Shown: positions 17,939 to 25,730, numbered from the stretch's first letter. The stretch: DNA of 64,000 nucleotides from Paenibacillus oleatilyticus (GCF_018998565.1 NZ_JAHNZO010000035.1:20269-84268), one strand, 5' to 3'. Translations and numbers: made by a program. The notes: generated by a model not told the origin, from the sequence alone.

Positions 17939-19129
17939 ATGTCAATATTACGAATATTGGCAACGGGAATGGGATGGCCCGTGTATCAGCCAGGAGGATT
18001 AAACACTTATTTTCGTTCGATATGCGAGAAGCTTTCCGAAATCCATGATCTGGAAGCCATGGTGAGCAGCCCGGAACAGCCCGTGCATCAGGGAATCAAA
18101 ATCATTCAGGCCACGCAGCCCCATAAGATGATGCTGATGCGGCAATGGGCCTTCCGAAAAAAAGCGGCGGCCATTATGAACAGCCGTCCGATCGATGTGC
18201 TTTACACGCATTTCTCGCCGTATGCCCTGGGTCCGGCTCTGGAAGCGAAGAAACGGAATATTCCCGTGGTGATGAGCTTTCACGGCCCGTGGGCGAACGA
18301 ATTGGGCGTGGAAAAGCTTGATTTGGTCAACCGGCTGAGAAACTCGGTGGCCCGGAAGATCGAGATGAGCACATATCAGCTCGGCGACCGCTTCATTGTA
18401 TTGAGCCAATTTTTTAAAGACATTTTACACGAGTCGTATGGAATTCCGCTGGACAAAATCGAAATTGTACCCGGAGCGACCAATATCGATAACTTCAAGC
18501 CGGCCTCCGACCGGCAGAAGACAAGAGCCGGGCTGAACATTCCTTCCGACCGGTTTGTCGTATTGACCGTAAGACGCTTGGTCAAGCGGATGGGCTTGCT
18601 CAACTTGCTGGAAGCCTGGAAAACGGTTGTGCTTGAGGAGCCGAACAGTCTCCTGCTCATCGGCGGAAGGGGGCCGCTGGCCGACGAATTGAAGGAGAAA
18701 ATCCGCGAGTACGGTCTTGAGCAGCATGTTCGTTTACTAGGGTATGTGCCGGAGGATCAGCTCCCCTTGTATTATCAATCCTCGGATTTGTTCGTTGTTC
18801 CTACCCAGGCGCTGGAAGGCTTCGGCTTGATCACCATTGAGGCTCTCGCCAGCGGCGTACCGGTGGTAGCGACGCCCATCGGAGGGAACAAGGAAATTTT
18901 GACGCCGTTCGACTCCCGGTTTTTATTCAAGGATACGAGCGCCGACGCCATTGCCGAAGGGCTGGTTCGTCTGTACCGGGAGCGGGAGACATGGCCTGCT
19001 TCAGAGGTCTGCCGCAACTTTGTGCTGTCCAAATATACGTGGAATCATGCGGCAAATCACGTGAACGAGGTGCTGCTGCGAACCGCGGGCGAGCAAAACG
19101 ATACCATGAAAAGGATGTGCTTGTCATGA
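17939..19129 (+). CDS. Glycosyltransferase family 4 (sixth GT of the locus)
   Basis: A 396-residue GT-B enzyme. GWPVYQPGGLNTYFRSI near the N-terminus, VSPEQPVH and the donor-domain block TVRRLVKRMGLLNLLEAW are present, and EGFGLITIEALASGVPVVAT is the EX7E motif. The ATG at 17939 is preceded by GGTAGGGGG and is preferred to the TTG at 17912, which would lie inside the preceding gene. The stop overlaps the manC start in an ATGA, so the two genes are probably coupled. Confidence 0.87.
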   Translation: MSILRILATGMGWPVYQPGGLNTYFRSICEKLSEIHDLEAMVSSPEQPVHQGIKIIQATQPHKMMLMRQWAFRKKAAAIMNSRPIDVLYTHFSPYALGPALEAKKRNIPVVMSFHGPWANELGVEKLDLVNRLRNSVARKIEMSTYQLGDRFIVLSQFFKDILHESYGIPLDKIEIVPGATNIDNFKPASDRQKTRAGLNIPSDRFVVLTVRRLVKRMGLLNLLEAWKTVVLEEPNSLLLIGGRGPLADELKEKIREYGLEQHVRLLGYVPEDQLPLYYQSSDLFVVPTQALEGFGLITIEALASGVPVVATPIGGNKEILTPFDSRFLFKDTSADAIAEGLVRLYRERETWPASEVCRNFVLSKYTWNHAANHVNEVLLRTAGEQNDTMKRMCLS

Positions 19130-20493
19130 AATACATTTTATTGTCCGGAGGCTCCGGCAAGCGTCTGTGGCCGTTATCGAACGATACGAGGTCGAAGCAA
19201 TTTTTGAAGGTGCTGCGCAACGACGAAGGGCAGCTCGAATCGATGGTTGAACGGGTATGGCGGCAGCTGAAAAACGCCGATATCGATCAGTCCGCCTACG
19301 TGGCCACGGGAAAAGTGCAGCGGGAAATTTTGCAAAGCCAGATCGGCGAGCAGGTACCCCTGATCATCGAGCCGGAGAGACGGGATACGTTTCCGGCGAT
19401 CGCTCTGGCCGCCGTTTATTTGTACTCCGTGGAAAGCGTCAGCCTTGAAGAATGCGTAGCGATTCTTCCCGTCGATCCTTACGTGGAAGATCCGTTCTTC
19501 GAGCATATTAAGAAGCTGGAGGATGTACTGCGGGAATCAAAGGCGGACTTGGCGCTCATGGGGGTAAAGCCGACTTTTCCGTCCGAAAAATACGGGTATA
19601 TCGTGCCGGAGCCGAGCACGGACAGCAGCGAACCGTTCATGCGAGTGGCCAGCTTCCAAGAAAAGCCGACGCAAAGCAAAGCGGCTGAGCTTATTGGCCA
19701 ATCCGCGCTTTGGAATTGCGGGATCTTCGCGTTTAAGCTCGACTTCATCATCACGCTGTTGATTAAAAAAGGCCTGCCCATCCAGTATGAGGAATTGGCC
19801 CGGCAGTACGGGAAAATGGACAAAATCAGCTTCGATTATGAAGTTGTCGAGAAAACTAAAAATATCGCGATGCTGTCGTACGATGGGGTATGGAAAGACC
19901 TGGGCACCTGGAATACGCTGACGGAAGAGATGAGTACGCCGATTATCGGCACGGGAATCATGACGGACGCCAGTCACAATACGCATTTGGTCAACGAGCT
20001 GAACATTCCCGTTACCGTGCTGGATGTGCCGGATGTGGTCGTTGCCGCAAGTCCGGACGGAATTCTTGTGGCGAGCAAGGAATCGACTCCGAAGATCAAA
20101 GATATCATCAAATCGATCGAACAGCCCCCCATGTATGAGGAAAGGGTTTGGGGAAAATATAGAATCTTGGATTGCGTACTTGGCGAGAACGGCCACAAGG
20201 CGTTAACCCGACGGCTGTGCATCTTGGCCGGTAAGCATCACAGCTATCAGGTTCATCGCACGCATGACGAAGTGCTGACCGTGCTTTCCGGTACAGGCGA
20301 AATGATCCTCGATGAGCGGCTTCAGCCGATTCAGGCAGGCGATGTCATCCGGATTCCGGCCGGAACGAGACACAGCCTTCGCGCGCTGACCGATCTTGAG
20401 CTGATCGAAATCCAGAACGGCACCGGAGCTTTTGAAGAGAATACAGTCGAGCTGTGCACGACCTGGACAGAGATCGTCCGGCTATGCATTTAA
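19126..20493 (+). CDS. manC: Mannose-1-phosphate guanylyltransferase with C-terminal cupin domain
   Basis: A 455-residue enzyme making GDP-mannose. The N-terminal nucleotidyltransferase domain has LSGGSGKRLWPLSND (pyrophosphorylase signature), PVDPYVEDPFFEHI, EKYGYIVPEP and FQEKPTQSKA. The last 110 or so residues form the cupin domain of mannose-6-phosphate isomerase type II (HHSYQVHRTHDEVLTVLSG, IPAGTRHSLRAL), so the protein may be bifunctional. The ATG at 19126 overlaps the previous stop. The long frame from 18991 is a read-through of the upstream gene. It supplies GDP-mannose to one or more of the GT4 enzymes. Confidence 0.9.
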   Translation: MKYILLSGGSGKRLWPLSNDTRSKQFLKVLRNDEGQLESMVERVWRQLKNADIDQSAYVATGKVQREILQSQIGEQVPLIIEPERRDTFPAIALAAVYLYSVESVSLEECVAILPVDPYVEDPFFEHIKKLEDVLRESKADLALMGVKPTFPSEKYGYIVPEPSTDSSEPFMRVASFQEKPTQSKAAELIGQSALWNCGIFAFKLDFIITLLIKKGLPIQYEELARQYGKMDKISFDYEVVEKTKNIAMLSYDGVWKDLGTWNTLTEEMSTPIIGTGIMTDASHNTHLVNELNIPVTVLDVPDVVVAASPDGILVASKESTPKIKDIIKSIEQPPMYEERVWGKYRILDCVLGENGHKALTRRLCILAGKHHSYQVHRTHDEVLTVLSGTGEMILDERLQPIQAGDVIRIPAGTRHSLRALTDLELIEIQNGTGAFEENTVELCTTWTEIVRLCI

Positions 20494-20536
20494 ATAAACA
20501 ATCAATGCATATTGTTGTGCATAGGAGATATGGAAC

Positions 20537-20851
20537 ATGATTTGTAGCTGCGGCAATCAGATCAAGAAAGTGTTTTTCTTTGAAACGGACGAGGAATCGG
20601 GGAAAGGGACCAATTACGCGGTCAGTTTTGTCTGTACGGAATGCCAGGATAGTAAAACCTACGATGTGAAAATATACAAGCGGCTTGCGGAATATTTGAA
20701 TATCGATTATGAGCTCGTCTGCTCCTGCTTACGAATTTCCAAGGACAATCATAAACTGTATCTGGAGTCCAAGCGCTTACTGCAGCTATTAAATATTCCG
20801 GAGGAAGCCGGGGAAAACATTTTGAGCAAGCATATGGCTGCCGAAAAATAA
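20537..20851 (+). CDS. Small Cys-rich protein of unknown function, possible zinc ribbon
   Basis: A 104-residue cytoplasmic protein that I do not recognise. It has three Cys pairs: MICSCG at residues 3 and 5, FVCTECQ at 33 and 36, and LVCSCLR at 62 and 64. The first two pairs could bind one zinc ion in a short ribbon. The rest is predicted helical (KLYLESKRLLQLLNIPEEAG). A GGAGA ribosome site precedes the ATG. It lies in line with the EPS genes, 43 bases after manC, so it is probably co-transcribed; a regulatory or scaffold role is possible but unsupported. Confidence 0.65.
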   Translation: MICSCGNQIKKVFFFETDEESGKGTNYAVSFVCTECQDSKTYDVKIYKRLAEYLNIDYELVCSCLRISKDNHKLYLESKRLLQLLNIPEEAGENILSKHMAAEK

Positions 20852-20887
20852 ACAAAGCCGTCGTCAACCAGAAGGGAGCAAACCTAC

Positions 20888-21628
20888 TTGAGACGAAAAC
20901 TTATCCTTTTGTTCCCGATTACAATTTTAATGATGGTATTATTTGCACAGAAAGAGTCCGGACACCCTGTGCCGCTCTTGAAATACGACGATTTGCCGGC
21001 TTCGCCCGGAGCAAGGAATACGGGCACGCGTATTCCATTGATTGTGGATACGTATGAGGAAGATAGCGGGTTATGGAGCTATCGGGGAACGGCCTTCCGG
21101 GGAGAAGGGACGATGGTTTTAACGACCCCAAATCCGAATTCGGCGGGAGCCGCGTGGCTCAAGACGAATGTGACCGGCCGGTGGAAGGTCTCCTTCCGCT
21201 ATAAGGCCGGGGGAGGCACGGGAGGAGACGGTCTTGCTTTTTTGTGGGTAGCGGGATCGTCGGAAGCGGTGCCTTCCGGAGGATATTTGGGTTTTGAGCC
21301 GGCGGAAGGCTACGCCGTGATTTTCGATAATTTTTACAATCCCGAATTAAATGATCCGGCGGGCAATTATATCGCCTTGGTGAAACGAGACATTACCAAT
21401 AAACTGGCTTCGTTTGAAACCGTGAAGACGGAAGATTATAATTGGCATGACGTGGAAATCAAATTTACCGGCGAAAAGCTGGTCGTCCTGCTGGACCGGG
21501 TGAAGGTGCTTTCCGAAGCTGTCGATGGAGCGGATCCATTGCGGGCTATCGGTTTCAGCGCAAGCACCGGGGAATATACGAATTCGCATATAATCGATAA
21601 CTTTAGTATAGAGCTGGAACCATCATGA
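20888..21628 (+). CDS. Exported L-type-lectin/concanavalin-like protein
   Basis: A 246-residue protein with an N-terminal signal or membrane anchor (LILLFPITILMMVLFA). It is followed by a beta-rich domain with features of L-type lectins: GGGTGGDGLAFLWVAGS, GGYLGFEPAEGYAVIFDNFYN (given as GGYLGFEPAEG and YAVIFDNFYN), NWHDVEIKFTGEKLVVLLD and IGFSASTGEYTNSHIIDN. It probably binds glycan at the cell surface. The start is TTG at 20888 with GAAGGGAGC upstream. Being inside the EPS operon, it could anchor or organise the polymer outside the cell. Confidence 0.72.
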   Translation: MRRKLILLFPITILMMVLFAQKESGHPVPLLKYDDLPASPGARNTGTRIPLIVDTYEEDSGLWSYRGTAFRGEGTMVLTTPNPNSAGAAWLKTNVTGRWKVSFRYKAGGGTGGDGLAFLWVAGSSEAVPSGGYLGFEPAEGYAVIFDNFYNPELNDPAGNYIALVKRDITNKLASFETVKTEDYNWHDVEIKFTGEKLVVLLDRVKVLSEAVDGADPLRAIGFSASTGEYTNSHIIDNFSIELEPS

Positions 21629-21662
21629 TCCATGGGACAACAAGAGAAGTGGAGGCCGCAGA

Positions 21663-22457
21663 ATGAATCTACTGGATTTCATTAAAAGTTTAACCATCCT
21701 ATTGTTTGCCGGGATATCCTCGTTAGACATGAGTAACTCCACAGGTTGCACCAATCCTGAATATTTTTTGGCCCATCGAACCGCCTGCCGTCAAATTTCT
21801 CCCGTGGTCAAGACGCTGGAATATGAAGCGGCACATAACAAAGCCTTGTCGATATCTACGATGGGGAGCAGCGTTACAGGGGGCATGGGAGCCTCGCAGA
21901 AAGAGAAGAATTGGGTCAGTCGGCTGGTGCAGGCTTTGAAAAAGCAGCCGGGGTTAAGCGGCTTGCAATTCAACAACGGGGGAATTAACGGTTTTTCCAC
22001 CCAAAATTTGCTCGACCATAACATTCCCGACCGTATTATTCGCCAAAAGCCGACCGTAGTTCTTTTTGAGACAAGCCTATTGAACGATTACCTGCAAAAT
22101 ATAACGATTGAAACGACAAATAAAAACATTGAAACGATTGTGAACCAGCTAAAGCAGGGCTTGCCGGAAAGCAGAATTGTTTTGTTGTCTCCTAACCCCA
22201 GAAGACACGGAGAAGTCAAGAATAAGGCGGGGCTTACGTACGAGGATTACATTGAAGGCACCAAAGCGTTTATCGAGAAAAACGGCTGGGAATATATCGA
22301 TATTTATAAGGAAATGAACGAGACTCTCGCTAAAAATAAAATGAATCTGGACCAAGTGATGAGCGATGCCACACATCCCAACGATGAGGGCTATGAAATA
22401 TGGGCCAGGATTGTGACCGAATATTTTTTAAAGGGTCCGAAGCGGGATAACGAATAG
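21663..22457 (+). CDS. SGNH/GDSL-family hydrolase, probably surface-located
   Basis: A 264-residue protein. After an N-terminal hydrophobic stretch (LLDFIKSLTILLFAGISS) comes STMGSSVTGGMG with the likely nucleophile Ser. ETSLLNDY contributes the Asn block, and DATHPNDEGYEIWA carries the Asp-x-x-His pair typical of SGNH esterases. It could remove or transfer acyl groups on the exopolysaccharide. The motif GSSVTGG differs from the classical GDSL, so the exact subfamily is uncertain. It is the last gene of the EPS run and is followed by a strong terminator. Confidence 0.75.
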   Translation: MNLLDFIKSLTILLFAGISSLDMSNSTGCTNPEYFLAHRTACRQISPVVKTLEYEAAHNKALSISTMGSSVTGGMGASQKEKNWVSRLVQALKKQPGLSGLQFNNGGINGFSTQNLLDHNIPDRIIRQKPTVVLFETSLLNDYLQNITIETTNKNIETIVNQLKQGLPESRIVLLSPNPRRHGEVKNKAGLTYEDYIEGTKAFIEKNGWEYIDIYKEMNETLAKNKMNLDQVMSDATHPNDEGYEIWARIVTEYFLKGPKRDNE

Positions 22458-22477
22458 CAGGCTCGCGGAACATAGCG

Positions 22478-22508
22478 GAGCCCCAGGCATGAGCCTGGGG
22501 CTTTATTT
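22478..22508 (+). terminator. Intrinsic terminator at the end of the EPS locus
   Basis: AGCCCCAGGC and GCCTGGGGCT form a 10-base stem with an AT-rich loop, followed by TTATTT. It separates the EPS run from the convergent xre2 gene. Confidence 0.85.
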
Positions 22509-22515
22509 AAAATGC

Positions 22516-22884
22516 TTAAAAGGACCGCTCTGCACGGACAAAGGCGATGAACCGCTTGGCTTCCTCCGGCGTGAGCTGTTTTCCGTCAATCGTAAGCGTA
22601 AAATGCTGCAAAATTCGTTCGTCCGACAGCTCCAGACTGTCGACGAATTGTCTGACCTGCTGATCCAGCACCATCTCCGGGTCCTGAGTCCGGCCAAGCA
22701 AATAGTCGATCGATACTTTGAAATGATTGGCGATTTTCACCAGGGTATCGTAGTCGGGTTCCCGGCGGTTCTTCTCATAATGAGAGAGGGAGGCGCGGGA
22801 AATATCGAGTTTCAAGGAAAGCTCTTCTTGAGTCAATCCTTGCTTTTCCCTTAATGCAGCGATGCGGTTTCCAATTTGCCCCAA
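22516..22884 (-). CDS. Small XRE-family repressor (xre2)
   Basis: A 122-residue protein: an N-terminal helix-turn-helix (LTQEELSLKLDISRASLSHY at about 18-37) and a C-terminal half (VRQFVDSLELSDERILQHF, EEAKRFIAFVRAERS) nearly identical in layout to xre3 at 23684. The C-terminal half may bind a partner or dimerise. The start is TTG at 22884 behind GGGGTGAG. Its promoter appears to lie far upstream at 23147-23175, giving a leader of about 255 bases in which no obvious gene is seen. It is divergent from small protein A (23376). Confidence 0.88.
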   Translation of the reverse strand: MGQIGNRIAALREKQGLTQEELSLKLDISRASLSHYEKNRREPDYDTLVKIANHFKVSIDYLLGRTQDPEMVLDQQVRQFVDSLELSDERILQHFTLTIDGKQLTPEEAKRFIAFVRAERSF

Positions 22885-23146
22885 CTGTTCTCACCCCGAT
22901 CATCTTAAGTATACGATAGTCCTCCGGATAGGACGAAATGTTTCGTTCTAGGTCTTTCCATTTGTGGCGAATGAGTCGTTGTACCTAAACGATAACGAAA
23001 ATACAATCCGGAGTAAACCGTTTCAGGAGCAAACTTCCCAGACCAATTGAATGCGTTTGCTTCTTTTGTCACAGCGGGGCCTGTTTTTTATAAAGAACGT
23101 CCGTAACGAAGGGTCAAGCTCCCAGACTGTGTGAGGAAGTAATTAA
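22885..23146 (-). other. Long leader region upstream of xre2
   Basis: About 260 bases lie between the proposed xre2 promoter and the xre2 start. I see no recognised riboswitch, tRNA or credible open frame. GTATAC-type half-sites near 22908 resemble half of the operator element seen elsewhere. Confidence 0.4.
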
Positions 23147-23175
23147 ATTATACATTACGTATCGACATTTGTGAA
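23147..23175 (-). promoter_or_regulatory. Promoter for xre2 with an operator-like element in the spacer
   Basis: On the minus strand TTCACA (23175-23170) and TATAAT (23152-23147) are separated by 17 bases. The spacer reads GATACGTAATGTATA across the -10 edge (plus strand 23149-23163), matching the GATAC-N5-GTATC family. The same promoter and spacer pattern occurs in front of xre3. Confidence 0.75.
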
Positions 23176-23235
23176 GGATGCTTCTTCCTTGTTTTGGGTG
23201 AATTTTGTTACCAAATGACAAAGAAAAGAGAAAAA

Positions 23236-23277
23236 TTGGGTTACAATTCGTATCTGTTTTATGATACAATAAGTATA
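23236..23277 (+). promoter_or_regulatory. Promoter region of small protein A with two operator-like elements
   Basis: TTGGGT (23236-23241) and TATGAT (23260-23265) are 18 bases apart. GTTACAATTCGTATC (23240-23254) fills the spacer and GATACAATAAGTATA (23263-23277) covers the -10 and start region. The two elements are 23 bases apart, about two helical turns. The layout is nearly the same as in front of sinR. Confidence 0.65.
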
Positions 23278-23375
23278 CAAGATGCCATTGCAACTTATCC
23301 CTGATTTTCCAAATACAATGATTTGAAGCAGGGTGCCTCCCATACCCAAACCTTGTACAGGAGAGATTTGGAGTC

Positions 23376-23549
23376 ATGAGCAGAAACGTTGCCCTTGATA
23401 TTCGTATCACTATGAAGCAGCTTGGGATTCACCCTGATAAAATCAACCGTTTTTTGGACGAGATTAAGGGTTGTCCGGAGCGTAATCATCCGGTCCGGGA
23501 GCAGCCCTCTGCCCAATTGTCCGTATCGCCCAGCCGCACGAAACCATGA
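23376..23549 (+). CDS. Small LDIR/QLG protein A (57 aa)
   Basis: A 57-residue protein that I do not recognise. Its N-terminal half, NVALDIRITMKQLGIHPDK, matches two other small proteins in this window (24819-24992 and 30555-30725) at L(D/E)IR, QLG and a Pro three residues on. The C-terminal half is Pro/Ser-rich and probably disordered. GGAG stands just upstream of the ATG. It is divergent from xre2 and has two operator-like elements in its promoter. A role as a small antagonist or co-regulator of the XRE/SinR proteins is inferred from position only. SinI of Bacillus does not share this sequence. Confidence 0.65.
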   Translation: MSRNVALDIRITMKQLGIHPDKINRFLDEIKGCPERNHPVREQPSAQLSVSPSRTKP

Positions 23550-23623
23550 TAAAGGTGCCGCCGGGAACCGTGCAGGACGCCCAATTGTCCATTATTGCCA
23601 TTGCGGGGCGCATGTATACCTGA
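23546..23623 (+). CDS. Possible 25-aa peptide coupled to small protein A
   Basis: The stop of small protein A overlaps an ATG (ATGA), which opens a frame reading MIKVPPGTVQDAQLSIIAIA and ending in GRMYT. It could be a coupled peptide or the original tail of protein A separated by a frameshift: its PPGTV resembles PPDGTVPP in the tail of small protein B. A short DNA repeat (GCCCAATTGTCC) occurs in both A and this frame. The evidence is weak. Confidence 0.3.
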   Translation: MIKVPPGTVQDAQLSIIAIAGRMYT

Positions 23624-23683
23624 TTTGATGGAAATGAGGATCGAGCTAGGCTGCTTGCTTAACAGGAGGGGAGGCTCGCAGCG

Positions 23684-24055
23684 TTATCTGAGCGATCTTT
23701 CGGCCCTTACGAAGGCGATGAACCGCTTCGCCTCGTCAAAAGTCAGTTTCATGCCGTCTACGGTTAAGGAGAATCGGTCGATAATCTTTTCGTCGGACAG
23801 CTCCAGACTATCTACGAAAGCCCGTACTTCCGGCTCCAGTACGACTCTTGGGTCCTCGGTTCTTCCCAATAAGTAATCGATGGATACCTTGAAAAAATCT
23901 GCAATTTTGACCACGGTTTCGTAGTCCGGCTCCCTGCGGTTTTTCTCGTAATGAGAGAGCGAAGCGCGCGAAATGTTGATTTTACTGGAAAGCTCTTCCT
24001 GAGTGAGCGCATGCTTTTCGCGGAGCAGAGCGATTTTATCCCCGATTCTAACCAT
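23684..24055 (-). CDS. Small XRE-family repressor (xre3), divergent from sinR
   Basis: A 123-residue paralogue of xre2. It has the same helix-turn-helix (ISRASLSHYEKNRREPDYET), the same linker (KVSIDYLLGRTEDP) and the same C-terminal block (RAFVDSLELSDEKIIDRF, DEAKRFIAFVRAERS). The ATG at 24055 is chosen because GGAGGG lies about 8 bases upstream and because it aligns with the xre2 start; the longer frame to 24127 would use the leader. Its promoter is at 24138-24166. It faces away from sinR, and the shared region holds three operator-like elements. Confidence 0.88.
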   Translation of the reverse strand: MVRIGDKIALLREKHALTQEELSSKINISRASLSHYEKNRREPDYETVVKIADFFKVSIDYLLGRTEDPRVVLEPEVRAFVDSLELSDEKIIDRFSLTVDGMKLTFDEAKRFIAFVRAERSLR

Positions 24056-24137
24056 TTCCATTTCCCTCCAAAACATTGCCGATGTACTAGTCTCGGTATC
24101 ACTTTTGTCGAAATCTGTTGAATTCAAGCTTGACTAG

Positions 24138-24166
24138 ATTATACATTACGTAGCAAAGTTTGTGAA
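24138..24166 (-). promoter_or_regulatory. Promoter for xre3 with an operator-like element in the spacer
   Basis: On the minus strand TTCACA (24166-24161) and TATAAT (24143-24138) are separated by 17 bases. The spacer plus -10 edge reads GCTACGTAATGTATA, one base away from the equivalent element at xre2. The duplication of the whole promoter suggests xre2 and xre3 arose by copying gene and control region together. Confidence 0.75.
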
Positions 24167-24229
24167 GAACCATATTTCAAAAAAAAGTGGCGGTCAATAG
24201 GCAAAAAATAATAAAATTTTTTAAATAAA

Positions 24230-24266
24230 GATACAAAACGTATCAAAATATGATACAATTAGTATG
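24230..24266 (+). promoter_or_regulatory. Two operator-like elements upstream of sinR
   Basis: GATACAAAACGTATC (24230-24244) is the best match to GATAC-N5-GTATC in the window. GATACAATTAGTATG (24252-24266) follows 22 bases later. TATGATACAAT (24249-24259) is shared exactly with the region in front of small protein A, so TATGAT is a likely -10; a clear -35 is not visible. Confidence 0.65.
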
Positions 24267-24323
24267 AATATAGAACTAGAACTATAAAACTCGGCCTTCG
24301 GGAAAATTAAGGAGGAATTAATC

Positions 24324-24665
24324 ATGATCGGGGCACGAATTCAGTCCCTTCGACATCAAAAACGTATGTCGCTTACGGAGCTTGCAGCCCGCGCCGGCGT
24401 CGCCAAGTCTTATTTGAGTTCAATCGAAAGGGATTTGCAATCAAATCCGTCCATCCAGTTTCTGCGGAAGCTCGCGCCCGTACTCGGCGTAAACGTACAA
24501 ACGCTTATTTTGCACGATCAGGGGGACAAGCCCGAGACGCTGGACCAGGAATGGGTTCAATTGATTCAGGAGCTGAACGAGCTCGGCCTGAACAAAGAGT
24601 CGCTTCGCAAAATCGTCGTACAGCTGAAGATGAGACAAACGGTGACTTACGACCAGGCCCAGTGA
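24324..24665 (+). CDS. sinR: SinR-like biofilm master regulator
   Basis: A 113-residue protein close to Bacillus SinR. The N-terminal helix-turn-helix (MSLTELAARAGVAKSYLSSI) has the SinR signature VAKSYLSSIER followed by NPSIQFL. The C-terminal part LDQEWVQLIQELNELGLNKE matches the SinR/SinI interaction helices (LDxEW...). In Bacillus, SinR represses matrix operons and is held off DNA by SinI; no SinI homologue is seen here. AAGGAGG precedes the ATG. The neighbouring small proteins could fill the antagonist role, but this is inference. Confidence 0.88.
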   Translation: MIGARIQSLRHQKRMSLTELAARAGVAKSYLSSIERDLQSNPSIQFLRKLAPVLGVNVQTLILHDQGDKPETLDQEWVQLIQELNELGLNKESLRKIVVQLKMRQTVTYDQAQ

Positions 24666-24818
24666 CAAAATATACCATAAATGCGCCTATTGTCGTGATT
24701 TGACAGACCCGCTAAAAAATTCTTTAGTGTCGATAAAATAGCCAATTTAGACTATCAAAAATGAGGAACATTCCGTTACAATACAGAAATAGAACAAGGG
24801 AGACCCGGAGGATAACCA

Positions 24819-24992
24819 TTGGAGAGAGAGGTAGCTATGGACAAAACCATATTGCTCGATATTCGAGATATGCTGCGTCAGTTAGGCATGAATCCGATGA
24901 AAGCCATGGAGTTTTTGACCATTGAGGAGATCATTCTTCCGCCCGACGGGACAGTCCCGCCGGACGAGGCCGCTCTCTTAACCGGCGATTAG
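24819..24992 (+). CDS. Small LDIR/QLG protein B (57 aa)
   Basis: A 57-residue protein starting at TTG 24819 behind GGAGG; an internal ATG at 24837 with its own GAGAGG would give 51 residues. The core ILLDIRDMLRQLGMNPMK aligns with small proteins A and C. The first residues MER are shared with protein C, which favours the longer start. The acidic, Pro-rich tail (LPPDGTVPPDEAAL) is probably unstructured. It follows sinR by about 150 bases; a half operator-like sequence GTTACAATAC lies at 24775. Function unknown. Confidence 0.65.
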   Translation: MEREVAMDKTILLDIRDMLRQLGMNPMKAMEFLTIEEIILPPDGTVPPDEAALLTGD

Positions 24993-25058
24993 CCCCGCCT
25001 CAGGGTACGATGTTCTGCTGCCTCGCCTCTGCCAAGCCCACCGTTTGTTCGCGTTCTT

Positions 25059-25625
25059 TCAGCCGAGAGGTAAAGAGGCGACACGCTCGTACATCGGACG
25101 TCTGCCCAAGCGGCTGCGATAAAGCACGGTTTCCTCGACCCGCCAAGGCGTCTGCCATTCGTCCGGCAGCGCAACGTCCAGCATTGCGGCATGGCTTCCG
25201 GCCGGACCTGTAAATTTTCTTGCCAGCGTCAAATGCGGTTTATACGGACAGTTTTCCGCAGCGAACCCCAGCGGCTCCATCGCGTCCACGATCCGGCGTT
25301 GAAGCTGTCCTAATTTTTCCACTTCTCCCTGCACCCCGGCCCACAGCACTGACGGGGCGTTCGGTTTGCCGAACACTCCCAAGCCTTGAAAATGAAGCGA
25401 AAAGGGAGCCGTGTCCTTAACCGCTTGTGCGATCGCCTGTGCGATTCGTTCGGTCCGGTCCCGTGCGACGTCGCCCAGAAACTGCAAAGTAAGATGCAAA
25501 TCCTGAGGATGGACCCATTTGGCGAAGCTGAACCGGTCCTTTAGTCGCAGGACCCAGGACTCGGCGGAGGAGATCACGGACGGCGGAGCAGGAACGGCGA
25601 CGAACAGGCGGTCGGACGGTTCCAT
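25059..25625 (-). CDS. thpR: RNA 2',3'-cyclic phosphodiesterase
   Basis: A 188-residue member of the 2H phosphoesterase (LigT/ThpR) family, which opens 2',3'-cyclic phosphates on RNA ends. The two HxTx motifs are HLTLQFLG at about 44-51 and PHLTLARK near 130. RLFVAVPAP at the start is typical of the family. The ATG at 25625 is preceded by AAGGAGAG; the longer frame to 25682 lacks a ribosome site. It is divergent from serC. Confidence 0.9.
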   Translation of the reverse strand: MEPSDRLFVAVPAPPSVISSAESWVLRLKDRFSFAKWVHPQDLHLTLQFLGDVARDRTERIAQAIAQAVKDTAPFSLHFQGLGVFGKPNAPSVLWAGVQGEVEKLGQLQRRIVDAMEPLGFAAENCPYKPHLTLARKFTGPAGSHAAMLDVALPDEWQTPWRVEETVLYRSRLGRRPMYERVASLPLG

Positions 25626-25665
25626 ACGAGACTTCTCTCCTTTCGGATGTTCATGAAACTTACAC

Positions 25666-25695
25666 TTGATGCGGCAATGCAACCTTTGCTATCAT
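25666..25695 (+). promoter_or_regulatory. Probable promoter for serC
   Basis: TTGATG (25666-25671) and TATCAT (25690-25695) are 18 bases apart, about 35 bases before the serC start. Confidence 0.45.
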
Positions 25696-25730
25696 AACCA
25701 TATCATATGAAAAGCGAAGGGGTTTTAAAC

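Noticed and set aside
23376..24992. SinI-type antirepressor
   Set aside because: Small proteins A and B lie where a SinI might be expected but do not share the SinI helices. Only the C-terminal part of SinR itself has the LDxEW-type segment.
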